The notes: generated from the sequence alone by a model not told the origin. Counted from the stretch's first letter, positions 33,486 through 42,305 are shown. The stretch: DNA of 64,000 nt from CADCWK01 sp965218235 (GCA_965218235.1 OZ244595.1:1488001-1552000); one strand, 5' to 3'. Numbers and translations: made by a program.

Positions 33486-34553
33486 ATGGACATCGACAGC
33501 ACGGAACGTTCTTCGACTGATCGAACCCCGCTCGGGACATGGTTCCGGCGGTTCGGTGCACTGGCGCTGATCCTCGGGCTGGTCGCCGGACTGGTCGCCC
33601 CGGCAGCGGCGCAGGATGCGACTCCCGACGCGACGCCGGTGATCGGCACCCCGGATAGTGGGACTCCCTCGGCAGGCGTCCTCGGGCTTGGTGACGCGGA
33701 CGTCAGCGCGTCCGTCTCGGCTCTGCTCGGCGTCCAGGCTGAGGATGGCGGCTTCATCGGCTTCTCCGGCGAGAGCGACCCCGGCGTGACGACCGACGCG
33801 GTCCAGGCACTGGCCGCCGCGGACGAGGCGGGCGTCGAGACTGGCGACGCGATCGACGCGGCCCTCGGCTATCTGGAGGAGACCGGAGCGGCCTATGCTG
33901 AGACCGGCGACGGTCAGCGGGCCAAGCTCGTCCTGGCCGTCGAGGCCGCCGGGGATGACCCGGCCGACTTCGGTGACGCGGATATCTGGGCGCCGATCGA
34001 GGATGCTGAAGACACCTCGGCCCTGGTCGAAGGCGGCGCGTTCAACCTGTCGCTGGTCGTGCTCGCGGCCGTCGCGATCGACAGTGATCGGGTCGACGAG
34101 TTCACGCAATTGCTGGTCGCGGAGCAGGTCGAGGACGGAAGCTGGTCGTTCTCGCCGGGCGCCGTGCCGGGCGACGGCGACACCAACACGACGTCGCTCG
34201 CGATTCAGGCGTTGATCGCCGCCGGTGACGTCGAGGACCCGGCGATCGGGACCGGGCTGGCCTACCTCGAGACGGCCCGCGCCGAGAACGGTGGCTATGC
34301 CTACTCGCCGTCGATCGACGGGACACCCGTCGTCCCCGACGCCAATTCAAGTGCCCTGGTCCTGCAGGCGCTGATCGCGACGCGGACACCGGCGGACGCC
34401 GCGTCGTTCGTCGCGGACGCGAACAGGCTGGCCGCGTTCCAGAACGACAGTGGCCAGTTCCGATACACCAACGACCAGCCGGAGGACAACCTGTTCGCCA
34501 CCGTCCAGGCTTTGCCGGCCATCGTGGGAATTGCCTACCCTATTGCCGCCTGA
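33486..34553 (+). CDS. Secreted alpha/alpha-barrel protein, transcobalamin-like (squalene-cyclase repeat fold)
   Basis: 355 residues. Signal peptide with core LALILGLVAGLVAPAAAQ (about 26-43), a TP-rich linker, then repeated motifs of the alpha/alpha toroid fold: EDGGFIGFSG...TTDAVQALAAA, EDGSWSFSP...NTTSLAIQALIAAG, NGGYAYSP...NSSALVLQALIA and SGQFRYTN...NLFATVQALPAI. Prenyltransferase/squalene oxidase repeats and the N-terminal domain of transcobalamin and intrinsic factor share this fold. No cyclase DxDD motif was seen, so an enzyme is unlikely. Because it is the first gene after a cobalamin riboswitch and precedes an ECF transporter, a cobamide-capturing outside protein is the best guess. 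GGGAG lies seven bases before the ATG at 33486. Confidence 0.8.
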   Translation: MDIDSTERSSTDRTPLGTWFRRFGALALILGLVAGLVAPAAAQDATPDATPVIGTPDSGTPSAGVLGLGDADVSASVSALLGVQAEDGGFIGFSGESDPGVTTDAVQALAAADEAGVETGDAIDAALGYLEETGAAYAETGDGQRAKLVLAVEAAGDDPADFGDADIWAPIEDAEDTSALVEGGAFNLSLVVLAAVAIDSDRVDEFTQLLVAEQVEDGSWSFSPGAVPGDGDTNTTSLAIQALIAAGDVEDPAIGTGLAYLETARAENGGYAYSPSIDGTPVVPDANSSALVLQALIATRTPADAASFVADANRLAAFQNDSGQFRYTNDQPEDNLFATVQALPAIVGIAYPIAA

Positions 34554-34643
34554 GCGTCGACCGTCGCGGTCGGAGGCCGAGTCCCGCCGCGGCGGCGCTG
34601 ATCTCTTTCTGGTTGGCGCCCGTTTCGCGAGCGGGTCGGCGCC

Positions 34644-34782
34644 CGGCCGCCCCTGAAGGGCCCGGCAGAACGACATGGGATTCGACGGTGACAACCGCGG
34701 GTGAGGCGCCGTTGTCGCGTGTCTCGAAGGTGCCAGGTTTGCCACCTCCAATGTCGTTCAGCCGGTTCCTTTAGGGCAGGTC
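34644..34782. repeat. Intergenic palindromic repeat, inverted pair A
   Basis: A minus-sense unit (34644-34686, containing CCCTGAAGGGCCCGG and CGACATGGGATTCGAC) faces a plus-sense unit (34747-34782, containing CCAATGTCGTTCAGCCGGT) across 60 bases. Each unit has its own small palindrome. It fills most of the gap between the two transcobalamin-like genes and could form a long hairpin in the operon mRNA. Confidence 0.75.
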
Positions 34783-34846
34783 TACCAACCAGATCTGGTT
34801 CCCACAGAGGTCGACCTGATCCCTTCCAGACCCCGGAGAATCCGCC

Positions 34847-35545
34847 GTGCCGCTGGCTCGCTCACCACTGACCCTGCTGCTCGCCGCCCTCCTGCTTGCC
34901 CTGCTGCCGGTCCTCCCGGCGGGCGCGGCGCGGGAGGGAGCGGCGAGTGCCGGCCCGTCGCACCGGGCCGGTCTGGTCGTGCGGCATGGCGACGGGGCGA
35001 TGACCTACGCGGTCGTCGCCTTCCCCGAGGAGTCGATCTCGGGAATCGACCTGCTCGACCGGAGTGGGATCGCGTACCTGTCCGTCCCGTTCGGCGGGCT
35101 CGGCGAGGGTGTCTGCGAGATTGAGCGCGAAGGCTGCGAGGTCTCCATGTGCCGCCGGACGGTCTGCCAGACGACGCGGTCGTCGCCGTTCTGGCAGTAC
35201 CTCGATCAGGGAGCCGACGAGTCCTGGCAGGTGGCTCCGCTCGGCGCCAGCAGCTCGCGGGTCGATGACGGTGACGTCCTGGCCTGGGCGTGGGCCGCCG
35301 AACTGCCCGCCCTGCCGACGCTCGATCTCGGTGGTGTGGCGAGGGCCGCCGGGGTGGATCCGGATGCGCTGGACACGCTCGGGGTGGGCGATGAGCCGGT
35401 GGCGGTGGTGCGCTCCGGAGTGCGACTGGCCGACGACGGAGTCGATGTCCGGGCATTGGTTGGCGGGGGGGGAGCGCTCGCGCTGGTGGTCCTGACCGGT
35501 ATTGGCCTGCTCCTGGTCCGTCGCCGCCGAATGGCCGCGACGTGA
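34847..35545 (+). CDS. Exported, membrane-anchored DUF4430-like protein (transcobalamin beta-domain type)
   Basis: 232 residues: signal peptide (about 6-27), an outside domain of ~150 residues, and a C-terminal membrane anchor (about 204-224, LALVVLTGIGLLLV) with basic stop RRRR. The outside domain follows the DUF4430 pattern: SISGIDLLDRSG (cf. GxTvLdaL), a Cys-rich stretch with four Cys around residues 90-108, PFWQYLDQG...WQVAPLGASSSRVDDGDVLAWAWA (cf. YW-x-y-v-n-G and DGDvi-x-W). DUF4430 is the C-terminal beta domain of transcobalamin and intrinsic factor. With the alpha/alpha-barrel gene just before it, the pair mirrors the two transcobalamin domains as separate chains. Its stop overlaps the ecfT start (GTGA). 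Confidence 0.72.
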   Translation: MPLARSPLTLLLAALLLALLPVLPAGAAREGAASAGPSHRAGLVVRHGDGAMTYAVVAFPEESISGIDLLDRSGIAYLSVPFGGLGEGVCEIEREGCEVSMCRRTVCQTTRSSPFWQYLDQGADESWQVAPLGASSSRVDDGDVLAWAWAAELPALPTLDLGGVARAAGVDPDALDTLGVGDEPVAVVRSGVRLADDGVDVRALVGGGGALALVVLTGIGLLLVRRRRMAAT

Positions 35546-37242
35546 CCATCCTCGACCGGCCCGCGCCGGTTATCACGGGACGATCGATTTCGCACCGTCG
35601 TCCGGTGGCGAGACGGACGGCCGCTCGTCCGTCTGCCCTGCGGCGTGGCGGTGGCTGGGGATCTGGCCGCTTCGGTTACTTCGCGACTCCGGTCGAAGCC
35701 ACCCCGGTCCGGGCGTCGCCGCTGCCGGTCGACGCGACACGGCACCTGGACCCGCGGGTCTGGCTGGTCTGGATGGCGGCCGTCATCTTGCCGGCCCTGG
35801 CCGCCCGGAACCCGTTCCCGCTGCTGGTCCTGCTGGTCGTCGTCGTCGTCGTCCGGGCGGCCTGGTCGCCGTCGCTGGCCAGCGACACGGGTTGGTCGGT
35901 CATCCTCCGGTTCGCGGTGATCGCCTCAGTGCTGAGCGTCGTGTTCAACGTCCTGACGGCGCCGTTCGGCGATCAGGTCCTCGTCCGGCTGCCGGGCTGG
36001 TGGCCGCTTGGCGACGTCGTGACCGCCAACGCGCTCGTCTACGGGCTGCTCAGCGCGGTCGCGGTCGTGGTCATCATCCTGGCCGGGACGACGGCCGGTC
36101 TGCTGGCCGACTGGCCGGAGCTGCTTCGCTCGGTTCCCGCCCGCTTCCTGCCGCTGGCGGTGGCCGGCAGCGTTGCCTGGGCGTTCGTGCCGCGGACCGT
36201 CGCGACGCTGGGCGACATCCGGGACGCCCAGCGGGTCCGCGGAATCCGGCTCGCCTCGGCCCGGACGCTCATCCCGATCCTGGTTCCCTTGCTCGCGACC
36301 AGCCTGGAGCGGGCGACGACGATGGCCGAGGCACTGGAGTCGCGCGGTTTCGGCGCCTCAGCCGATCGATCACGTGGCGACCGGCGGCCCATTGGGAATC
36401 GATCCCAGGCCGCACCCGTCGGACTCACCGCGATGGTGGTCGGCGCCTATCTCCTGCTCGATGGCTCGCCGCGGGCGGGCGGGGTGGTTACCGTCGCGGG
36501 AGTCGTGATTCTCCTGGTCTCGCTGTCCGGTGGCGGCACCGATCCACGGTCCCGGTATCGTCGCCGGATCTGGCGGAGGCGCGACACGACAGTGCTCCTG
36601 ACCGCCATGGCGAGCCTTGTTGCGACGGGCTGGACCCTGGCGGATGATGCCGGCGCTCTGCGGTACAGCCCCTACCCGGACATTGCGCTCCCGAGCGTGA
36701 GCATCCCACTGATCCTGGCGTTCGGTCTCCTACTGGCGCCGGCGGTCGTCGCACCGCTCGTGCCGGTCCGGACCACCGTGACCCGGGTGGTTCTCCAACC
36801 GGACCTTCCGAATCAGCGCGACCCTTCGGAGAAGGAGGGCGACCGGAGGGACGTCCCGGCGCTGGCGGATCAACGGCGACGGAGGCACCCGTCGATGGCC
36901 CGCCCTGTTCCCTGGGCTTCGTGGCCCCCGGTCGTCCGGCCAGGACGAAACCGGAAACGAGTCCGGAGCAGGTCGGAGGCGGTGCGGAAGGCGCTTGCCC
37001 CTTCGACACCGCGCAGTGGTTTCGGTGTTCCGCGACAGACCGGTCTCGAGGCGACACGGCGGGGGCGAAGCCGTTCCCGCCTGACGGCAAACCACTGTGA
37101 CGGCGGGGACACGCCAGTGAAGCGAGAGCGGATTCCCTTACGATCCGTGGCTCACCGGAGCAAACGGGGCGCGCCGCACCGAACGGTCGGGGCCGAGCGT
37201 CACATCGCGCTGCCGACCGGATCCCGCTCATCGGGCGTCTGA
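35542..37242 (+). CDS. ecfT: ECF transporter T component (CbiQ/EcfT) with extra membrane helices and long basic tail
   Basis: 566 residues, twice the usual EcfT. Membrane helices cover about 70-210 and 290-330; between them lie the two coupling motifs that bind the ATPases, DAQRVRGI (about 227) and AEALESRGFG (about 263). Two more helices follow (about 355-415), then ~150 residues of Arg/Pro-rich, probably disordered sequence. The EcfT core couples ATP hydrolysis to a substrate-binding S component. The extra two helices are too few to be a normal S component, which has six. GTG start overlapping the previous stop; the stop overlaps the ATPase start as TGATG. Confidence 0.85.
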   Translation: MTILDRPAPVITGRSISHRRPVARRTAARPSALRRGGGWGSGRFGYFATPVEATPVRASPLPVDATRHLDPRVWLVWMAAVILPALAARNPFPLLVLLVVVVVVRAAWSPSLASDTGWSVILRFAVIASVLSVVFNVLTAPFGDQVLVRLPGWWPLGDVVTANALVYGLLSAVAVVVIILAGTTAGLLADWPELLRSVPARFLPLAVAGSVAWAFVPRTVATLGDIRDAQRVRGIRLASARTLIPILVPLLATSLERATTMAEALESRGFGASADRSRGDRRPIGNRSQAAPVGLTAMVVGAYLLLDGSPRAGGVVTVAGVVILLVSLSGGGTDPRSRYRRRIWRRRDTTVLLTAMASLVATGWTLADDAGALRYSPYPDIALPSVSIPLILAFGLLLAPAVVAPLVPVRTTVTRVVLQPDLPNQRDPSEKEGDRRDVPALADQRRRRHPSMARPVPWASWPPVVRPGRNRKRVRSRSEAVRKALAPSTPRSGFGVPRQTGLEATRRGRSRSRLTANHCDGGDTPVKRERIPLRSVAHRSKRGAPHRTVGAERHIALPTGSRSSGV

Positions 37243-38897
37243 TGGAAGACGAAGGGAACCCGATCGCCAGTGTGACGAATATCTCGTTCCGCTATCCGGG
37301 AGTGGATGGCTGGGCGCTCCGTGAGGTTGGCTGGCAGGTTGGACGGGGCAGCTTCACGTTGATCGCTGGCGCGTCCGGCTCCGGCAAGAGCACGCTGCTC
37401 CGGACTCTGAACGGCCTCGTTCCGCACTACAGCGGGGGGCGGTTCGGCGGCCGGGTGCTGGTCGACGGTCGCGACACCCGGCGTCACGGCCCGCGCGATC
37501 TCGCGACCACCGTCGGCTTCGTCTTCCAGGACCCCGAGTCGCAGCTCGTGACGACACGGGTCGAGGACGAGATCGCCTTCGGCCCGGAGCAGTTCGGAAT
37601 GGCGCACCAGGCGCTGCGGGTCCGGGTCGAGGAGTCGCTCGATCTCGTTGGGATTGCCCATCTGCGGGACCGCGAGATCGCGACCCTGTCCGGCGGCGAA
37701 CGGCAGCGGCTCGCGATCGCGGCGGCGCTGGCGCTTCGGCCGGAGTTGCTCGTGCTGGACGAGCCGACGAGCCAGCTGGACCCGTGGTCGGCCGAAGAGG
37801 TGATCGGCGGCCTGGTCCGGCTCAACCACGATCTCGGGCTGACGGTCGTGCTAGCCGAGCACCGCCTGGAGCGCGTCGCCGCCGAGGCTGACGCGATCCG
37901 GTTCGCCCGACCGGATGGCACCTGGCTGGGCGGCGCTCCACGCGATGTGCTGACGTCACCGGCGGTGCCCATCGATTTCCTGCCGCCGGTCGCCCGTCTG
38001 GGCCGGGAGCTTGGCTGGGACCCGCTCCCGATCACCGTCCGGGAGGGGCGCCGGTCATCGACGCGGGACGGTCGAATCCCGGTGCCGTCCGCCGCTCGGA
38101 CGGCCGACCCCCGGGGTGTGCCGCCCCTCCTGACGGTGAATCGGTTGCGCCTCAGCCATCCAGTTCCGGGTGGGACGGTCGATGTCCTGCGCGGCGTCGA
38201 TCTCGCCATCCACCCCGGCGAGGTCGTCGCGCTGATGGGTCGGAACGCCTCGGGGAAGACGACGCTCCTCCGGGCGCTCGCCGGTCTGCACGCACCGATC
38301 GCTGGGAGCATCACGCAGGTGAGGGTCAGTGGAGCGCCGGGGACGGACGGGGGCGGTCTGATTGGCTACCTGCCGCAGGATCCGGGGGCGATCCTCTTCA
38401 GCGAGCGGGTTCGCGACGAGTTGCTGGCCTCGCGGCGGGCGGCTCACGGCCGATCGAGCAGCCGTTCGCTGCCAGACATCGACAGCCTGCTCGATCGCCT
38501 TGGACTGACCGGGCTGACCGACCGGCACCCGCGAAGCCTGAGCGGTGGGCAGCGCCAGCGCGTCGCGATCGGCGCCGTGCTGGCTGGCGGACCGAGGGTC
38601 GTCCTGCTCGACGAGCCGACGCGAGGAATGGATGGGTCGCTGAAGGCGGAGCTCGGCCGGTTGCTGCGGGGACTGGCCGCGGACGGGATCGCGATCGTGC
38701 TGGCGACGCACGATGTCGAACTGGCGGCGGCCGTGGCGTCGCGGATCGTGATGCTCGGGGGCGGCGAGGTGATCGCCGACGGCACGCCGCGGGCAGTCCT
38801 GGGCACGGCGCTGAGCTACGGGCCGCAGATGAGCAAGCTCTACGGGCCAGACTTCCTCACCGTCGAGGATGTCACCGGTGGCCTTGGCATCGGGTAG
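37242..38897 (+). CDS. ECF transporter double ATPase (fused A1-A2, CbiO type)
   Basis: 551 residues with two complete ABC ATPase domains. First: Walker A GASGSGKST (43-51), Q-loop FQDPESQL typical of ECF ATPases, signature LSGGERQR, Walker B LLVLDEPTSQLD. Second: Walker A GRNASGKTT (about 333-341), YLPQDPGAILF, signature LSGGQRQR, Walker B VVLLDEPTRGMD. It powers the ECF transporter encoded by the overlapping ecfT. The double-ATPase form is common in Chloroflexota and Actinobacteria. Last gene of the riboswitch operon, convergent with the TetR gene. Confidence 0.93.
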   Translation: MEDEGNPIASVTNISFRYPGVDGWALREVGWQVGRGSFTLIAGASGSGKSTLLRTLNGLVPHYSGGRFGGRVLVDGRDTRRHGPRDLATTVGFVFQDPESQLVTTRVEDEIAFGPEQFGMAHQALRVRVEESLDLVGIAHLRDREIATLSGGERQRLAIAAALALRPELLVLDEPTSQLDPWSAEEVIGGLVRLNHDLGLTVVLAEHRLERVAAEADAIRFARPDGTWLGGAPRDVLTSPAVPIDFLPPVARLGRELGWDPLPITVREGRRSSTRDGRIPVPSAARTADPRGVPPLLTVNRLRLSHPVPGGTVDVLRGVDLAIHPGEVVALMGRNASGKTTLLRALAGLHAPIAGSITQVRVSGAPGTDGGGLIGYLPQDPGAILFSERVRDELLASRRAAHGRSSSRSLPDIDSLLDRLGLTGLTDRHPRSLSGGQRQRVAIGAVLAGGPRVVLLDEPTRGMDGSLKAELGRLLRGLAADGIAIVLATHDVELAAAVASRIVMLGGGEVIADGTPRAVLGTALSYGPQMSKLYGPDFLTVEDVTGGLGIG

Positions 38898-38987
38898 CGG
38901 TCCCGATAATTGATTGGGCCGCGGCGGTGGTGATCAGTGACGCGGGAGTCGCGCCCGTATCCGACCATTTTCGAGGCGAGAAGGTGA

Positions 38988-39650
38988 TCAGGTCGTCGCG
39001 ACGGTTTCCGACTCAGCTTCGGCGGCCGAGTCCGGGACGGGTGCTTTCAGCCCAAGGGCCGGGAGGATGACGGCGTCAACGTATCGGACCATGTAGTCGG
39101 CATCGGCCTCGCCCTCGTTCGTGATGGAGTGCGAGAGGGCCGCGCCCATCATGGTGCAGTGAACGAAGTCGAAGCTCGGCACATTGGCTTCGATCTCACC
39201 GCGGTCGATCGCGCGCTGCAGGATCGCGTTCAGTTCCCGTTCGGCGGGCTCGATCAGCGATTCCTGAAGCGCGAGTTTGAGTTCGGGATTGCGCCGGATC
39301 GAATCCGCGAGTGACCAGAAGAGGCCGGTCTGCTCATGCCCGCCGGAGCCCACGCGTCTGGCCATCTCGCGTAGATCCCCTCCAAGAGAGCCGGTGTCGA
39401 TCGCCGACAGATCGATCTGGTCCAGTTTCTTCGCGTGACGCAGCGTAGCGGCGATCAGCCGCGGTTTGCTCTGCCACTGCCGGTAGAGGGTCGCCTTGCT
39501 CGAGTGGGTGCGGGCGGCGATGGTATCCATCGTCAGGTTGTCGTAGCCCTCCTCGACGAGCAGGTCGAGGATCTCGCCGAAGAGTTCGGCTTCTCGTTTG
39601 GGGGTAAGACGGGTTCGACGGGCCTGTTCGAGACCTGTCACTGGAGACAT
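38988..39650 (-). CDS. TetR-family transcriptional regulator
   Basis: 220 residues. The N-terminal helix-turn-helix is standard: RLTPKREAELFGEILDLLVEEGYDNLTMDTIAARTHSSKATLYRQWQSKPRL. The C-terminal ligand domain carries the TetR_C motif pattern of efflux-pump regulators (AHAKKLD...ESLIEPAERELNAILQRAIDRGEI). AGGGAAG precedes the ATG. It is downstream of the DHA2 pump gene on the same strand, separated by a strong hairpin, and most likely represses it through the two palindromes at 41482-41542. Confidence 0.9.
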   Translation of the reverse strand: MSPVTGLEQARRTRLTPKREAELFGEILDLLVEEGYDNLTMDTIAARTHSSKATLYRQWQSKPRLIAATLRHAKKLDQIDLSAIDTGSLGGDLREMARRVGSGGHEQTGLFWSLADSIRRNPELKLALQESLIEPAERELNAILQRAIDRGEIEANVPSFDFVHCTMMGAALSHSITNEGEADADYMVRYVDAVILPALGLKAPVPDSAAEAESETVATT

Positions 39651-39782
39651 GTTTCACTTCCCTGGCGCGGCATTGCGCTCTGTTTGGACTGAACCTGAAG
39701 CCTTCTTCGTGGCTCCCTCATAGTGTGACATATTAACCGATCTCGTTTCATATCGATCGTGCTGGTCATTTCAAGCGTTGGA

Positions 39783-39815
39783 CCCGGCTCCGGAGGGAGT
39801 CCCTCCGGGGCCGGG
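39783..39815 (-). terminator. Strong hairpin terminator after the DHA2 pump gene
   Basis: 14 paired bases with one T-G mismatch: CCCGGC then CCGGAGGG, loop AGT, CCCTCCGG, GCCGGG. It begins 30 bases past the pump stop on the minus strand and separates it from the TetR gene. Confidence 0.6.
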
Positions 39816-39845
39816 CCCGCGCGCTGAACGGAGACTTCGGGCGAG

Positions 39846-41351
39846 CTACATGTGAACGGCCGGAGCCCCCTCCTGATCGAAGTCCGGCTTGCCGGAGCGC
39901 AGGAGCAGGGCGGTGACGATCGCGCCGACCACGAAGAAGCTGGCCGACCACCAGTAGGCGGTGGAGTAGCTCTCGATGGCCGACTGGGCGAACGCCTCGG
40001 GGCTGGCCACGCGGTCGACGAGGTAGCTGGTCGCCGCCGACGCCGCGAGGGTGCTGAGCAGGGCGGTGCCGATCGAGCCGCCGACCTGCTGGACGGTGTT
40101 GAGGACGGCCGAGCCGGCTCCGGCGTCGTCCGGATCGACACCGAGCGTCCCGACGCTCATGCCGGGGGCGAAGATGAGTCCCATGCCGAGGCCCATCACC
40201 ACCAGGCCGGGCAGGATGTCGCTGGCGTAGCTGCTGGAGAGGTCGAGCCGGGTCATGTAGGCCAGTGCGGCCGCGGCGAGGACCATGCCGAGCGGGATGA
40301 GGGGGCGAGCGCCGAGCCGGGGCAGCAGGACGCTGGTCGCCATCGTCGCCGAGACCATGATGCCGCCGATCATCGGCAGGAAGGCGAGACCGGTCTGGAT
40401 CGGCGAGTAGCCGAGGCTCTGCTGGGTGTAGTAGGTCAGGAAGAGGAAGACCCCGAACATCCCGGCGCCGGCGATCAGCAGGGCCAGCATCGAGCCGCCC
40501 CGGTTGCGGTCGAGGATGATCCGGAGCGGGAGCAGTGGCTGGGCGGCGCGGGTCTGCCACCAGGCGAAGGCGATGATCAGGACGGCACCGGCCGCGAGGA
40601 AGCCCCAGGTCAGGACGTCACCCCAGGACCTGGTCGAGGCGTTGGAGAAGCCGTAGACGATCCCGAAGAGGCCAGCGGAGACGAGCACCGTTCCGACGAA
40701 GTCGAGCTGGACCCTGTGGTCCGGGCGGTGGTTGCGGAGATAGACGACGGCGCCGGCGATCGCAATTCCGGCGAAGATCAGATTGACATAGAGCGTCCAG
40801 CGCCAGTCGAGGTACTCGGTCAGGACGCCGCCGAGCAGGAGACCAAGGCCGCCGCCGGCACCGGCGATGGCGCCGAAGATCCCGAAGGCCCGGCCGCGCT
40901 CGGCGGGATCGGTGAAGGTCGTCGTCAGGATCGACAGGGCGGCCGGAGCGAGGAGGGCGCCGAAGAGACCCTGCAGCGCGCGGGCGAAGACCAGCACCTC
41001 GAAGTTCGGCGCGGCGCCACCGATGGCCGAGGCGATCGCGAACCCTCCGAGGCCGATCAGAAAGATCGTCTTCCGCCCGATGACGTCGCCGAGTCGCCCG
41101 CCCAGGAGCAGGAGGCTGCCGAAGGCGAGGGCGTAGGCGGTCACGATCCACTGGCGCTGGTCGTTCGAGAAGCCGAGGGCGGCCTGCGCCGACGGCAGCG
41201 CGATGTTGACGACGGTCGCGTCGAGGACGACCATGAGTTGCGAGACGCTGATGACCGCGAGGATCAGCCAGCGGTGGACGTGCTGCGCGGCAACCGCCGG
41301 AAGGGCCGGGGCCAACGCTTCGCCTGGATTCAGGGCAGGGGACTGGGCCAT
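39846..41351 (-). CDS. DHA2-family (14-helix) MFS multidrug efflux transporter
   Basis: 501 residues with 14 predicted helices. Motif D1 LDATVVNIALPSAQAAL in helix 1, motif A GGRLGDVIGRKTIFLIG in loop 2-3, motif B in RALQGLFGALLAPAALS, motif C GAGGGLGLLLGGVLTEYLDWRW, then the extra two central helices of DHA2 pumps. It exports lipophilic or cationic compounds using the proton gradient. The ATG at 41351 follows GGAGA; an upstream ATG at 41378 lacks a site. Promoter and paired operators are readable upstream, and a TetR gene follows, making a typical repressor-pump unit. Confidence 0.93.
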   Translation of the reverse strand: MAQSPALNPGEALAPALPAVAAQHVHRWLILAVISVSQLMVVLDATVVNIALPSAQAALGFSNDQRQWIVTAYALAFGSLLLLGGRLGDVIGRKTIFLIGLGGFAIASAIGGAAPNFEVLVFARALQGLFGALLAPAALSILTTTFTDPAERGRAFGIFGAIAGAGGGLGLLLGGVLTEYLDWRWTLYVNLIFAGIAIAGAVVYLRNHRPDHRVQLDFVGTVLVSAGLFGIVYGFSNASTRSWGDVLTWGFLAAGAVLIIAFAWWQTRAAQPLLPLRIILDRNRGGSMLALLIAGAGMFGVFLFLTYYTQQSLGYSPIQTGLAFLPMIGGIMVSATMATSVLLPRLGARPLIPLGMVLAAAALAYMTRLDLSSSYASDILPGLVVMGLGMGLIFAPGMSVGTLGVDPDDAGAGSAVLNTVQQVGGSIGTALLSTLAASAATSYLVDRVASPEAFAQSAIESYSTAYWWSASFFVVGAIVTALLLRSGKPDFDQEGAPAVHM

Positions 41352-41481
41352 GGGACGTTCTCCAGAGACATGGGCCAACCAGGCCAGAACAGCAGGTGAC
41401 GCCGATCGCGCGGCCGGGGACAGCGGTGGCTGTCCGGGCGACGATCCAGAGGCGCGTCCTCAGCGGCCGGTGCCGCAGACG

Positions 41482-41542
41482 AAACGAAACCGTTTCGTTC
41501 CCACAGACTAGCGGACGGCTGATCGAAACGCAACCGTTTCGA
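41482..41542 (-). promoter_or_regulatory. DHA2 pump promoter with two TetR-type operators
   Basis: Operator 1 is AACGAAAC-C-GTTTCGTT (41482-41498), operator 2 is ATCGAAACG-CAAC-CGTTTCGAT (41521-41542); both have perfect arms and share CGAAAC. Read on the minus strand, a promoter lies between and over them: TTGCGT (41532-41527) inside operator 2, a 17-base spacer, and TAGTCT (41509-41504) just before operator 1. The centres are about 41 bases apart, four helical turns, so two dimers would bind the same face. Confidence 0.75.
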
Positions 41543-41600
41543 TGGCCCTGTTGTTAACATCGCGACGACGGGCCTGGCAGGTACCGGGCAGGAGCAACGA

Positions 41601-42305
41601 GTGAGCCTGGACGTGACAGCGAACACCGGCATGGCGGCCGCCGCCCGGATCCCGCTCGTCACCGCCGCGAGAAACGAGACCAAGCTCACGCTGCTCGCAT
41701 CGCTGGTCGGCCATCGACACGCTCCTGAACCGCTTCCGGAAAGGATCGAGCCAACCGAGCCGGAGCCGTCCGAAAGAGCCGGGATCGACCCGCTGGTGAG
41801 GATCGCCGTGGCCAAGGCCGTCTCGGCCTCGGTCGCGCTGGGCGGTGCCCGAACGATCGCCAGCGACGGCGGACTGCTCGTGCCCGCGCTTGGCGACCGC
41901 TGGGAACCCGCCCGGACGCGTCGCTTCGCCGGCCCCGGCGCGACCAACCGGGAGCGGGCTGAGGCGCTGCTGGCTCTCGCCGATGGTCTGACGGGGGATC
42001 AGCGCCGGATTGGCTGGCGGGAAGCCGTCGCCATCGCCGAAGCCGGGCAGGTCGCCGCGACGTTCGCCGCCGAGGCAACGCCCGGCTGGCTGGCCGAGGA
42101 CCTGCCCGCCGGCTGGGATGACGACGGGCAGGGGTTCTGGGTTCCCCGGCTCTGGCGAGGTGATCCAGGATCAACCCCATCGCCTGGCGCCGGCAGCGAT
42201 CACTGGGGCCGGCTGGCGTTACTCGTTGCACCGTACCTTGATGGGCTTGCTGATCGCCAGACTGGCTCCAAGGGACCAGCTAAACGACATTGGATTCGAC
42301 GTTGA
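41601..42305 (+). CDS. Ham1/RdgB-like non-canonical NTP pyrophosphatase homolog, divergent
   Basis: 234 residues. Order of motifs follows Ham1: an N-terminal VTAARNETKLTLLASLVG (cf. T-x-N-x-x-K), KAVSASVALGG, ASDGGLLVPALGDRW (cf. ADDSGLEVDAL), TRRFAGPGATNRERAEALL, QRRIGWREAVAIAE and GFWVPRLW (cf. GFGYDPIF). Several catalytic residues of RdgB are changed, e.g. ADDSG to ASDGG, so activity on ITP/XTP is unproven. GTG start with GGAG nine bases before. The last ~12 codons (KGPAKRHWIRR) fall inside the palindromic repeat at 42267, so the repeat has supplied the C-terminus. Confidence 0.7.
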   Translation: MSLDVTANTGMAAAARIPLVTAARNETKLTLLASLVGHRHAPEPLPERIEPTEPEPSERAGIDPLVRIAVAKAVSASVALGGARTIASDGGLLVPALGDRWEPARTRRFAGPGATNRERAEALLALADGLTGDQRRIGWREAVAIAEAGQVAATFAAEATPGWLAEDLPAGWDDDGQGFWVPRLWRGDPGSTPSPGAGSDHWGRLALLVAPYLDGLADRQTGSKGPAKRHWIRR

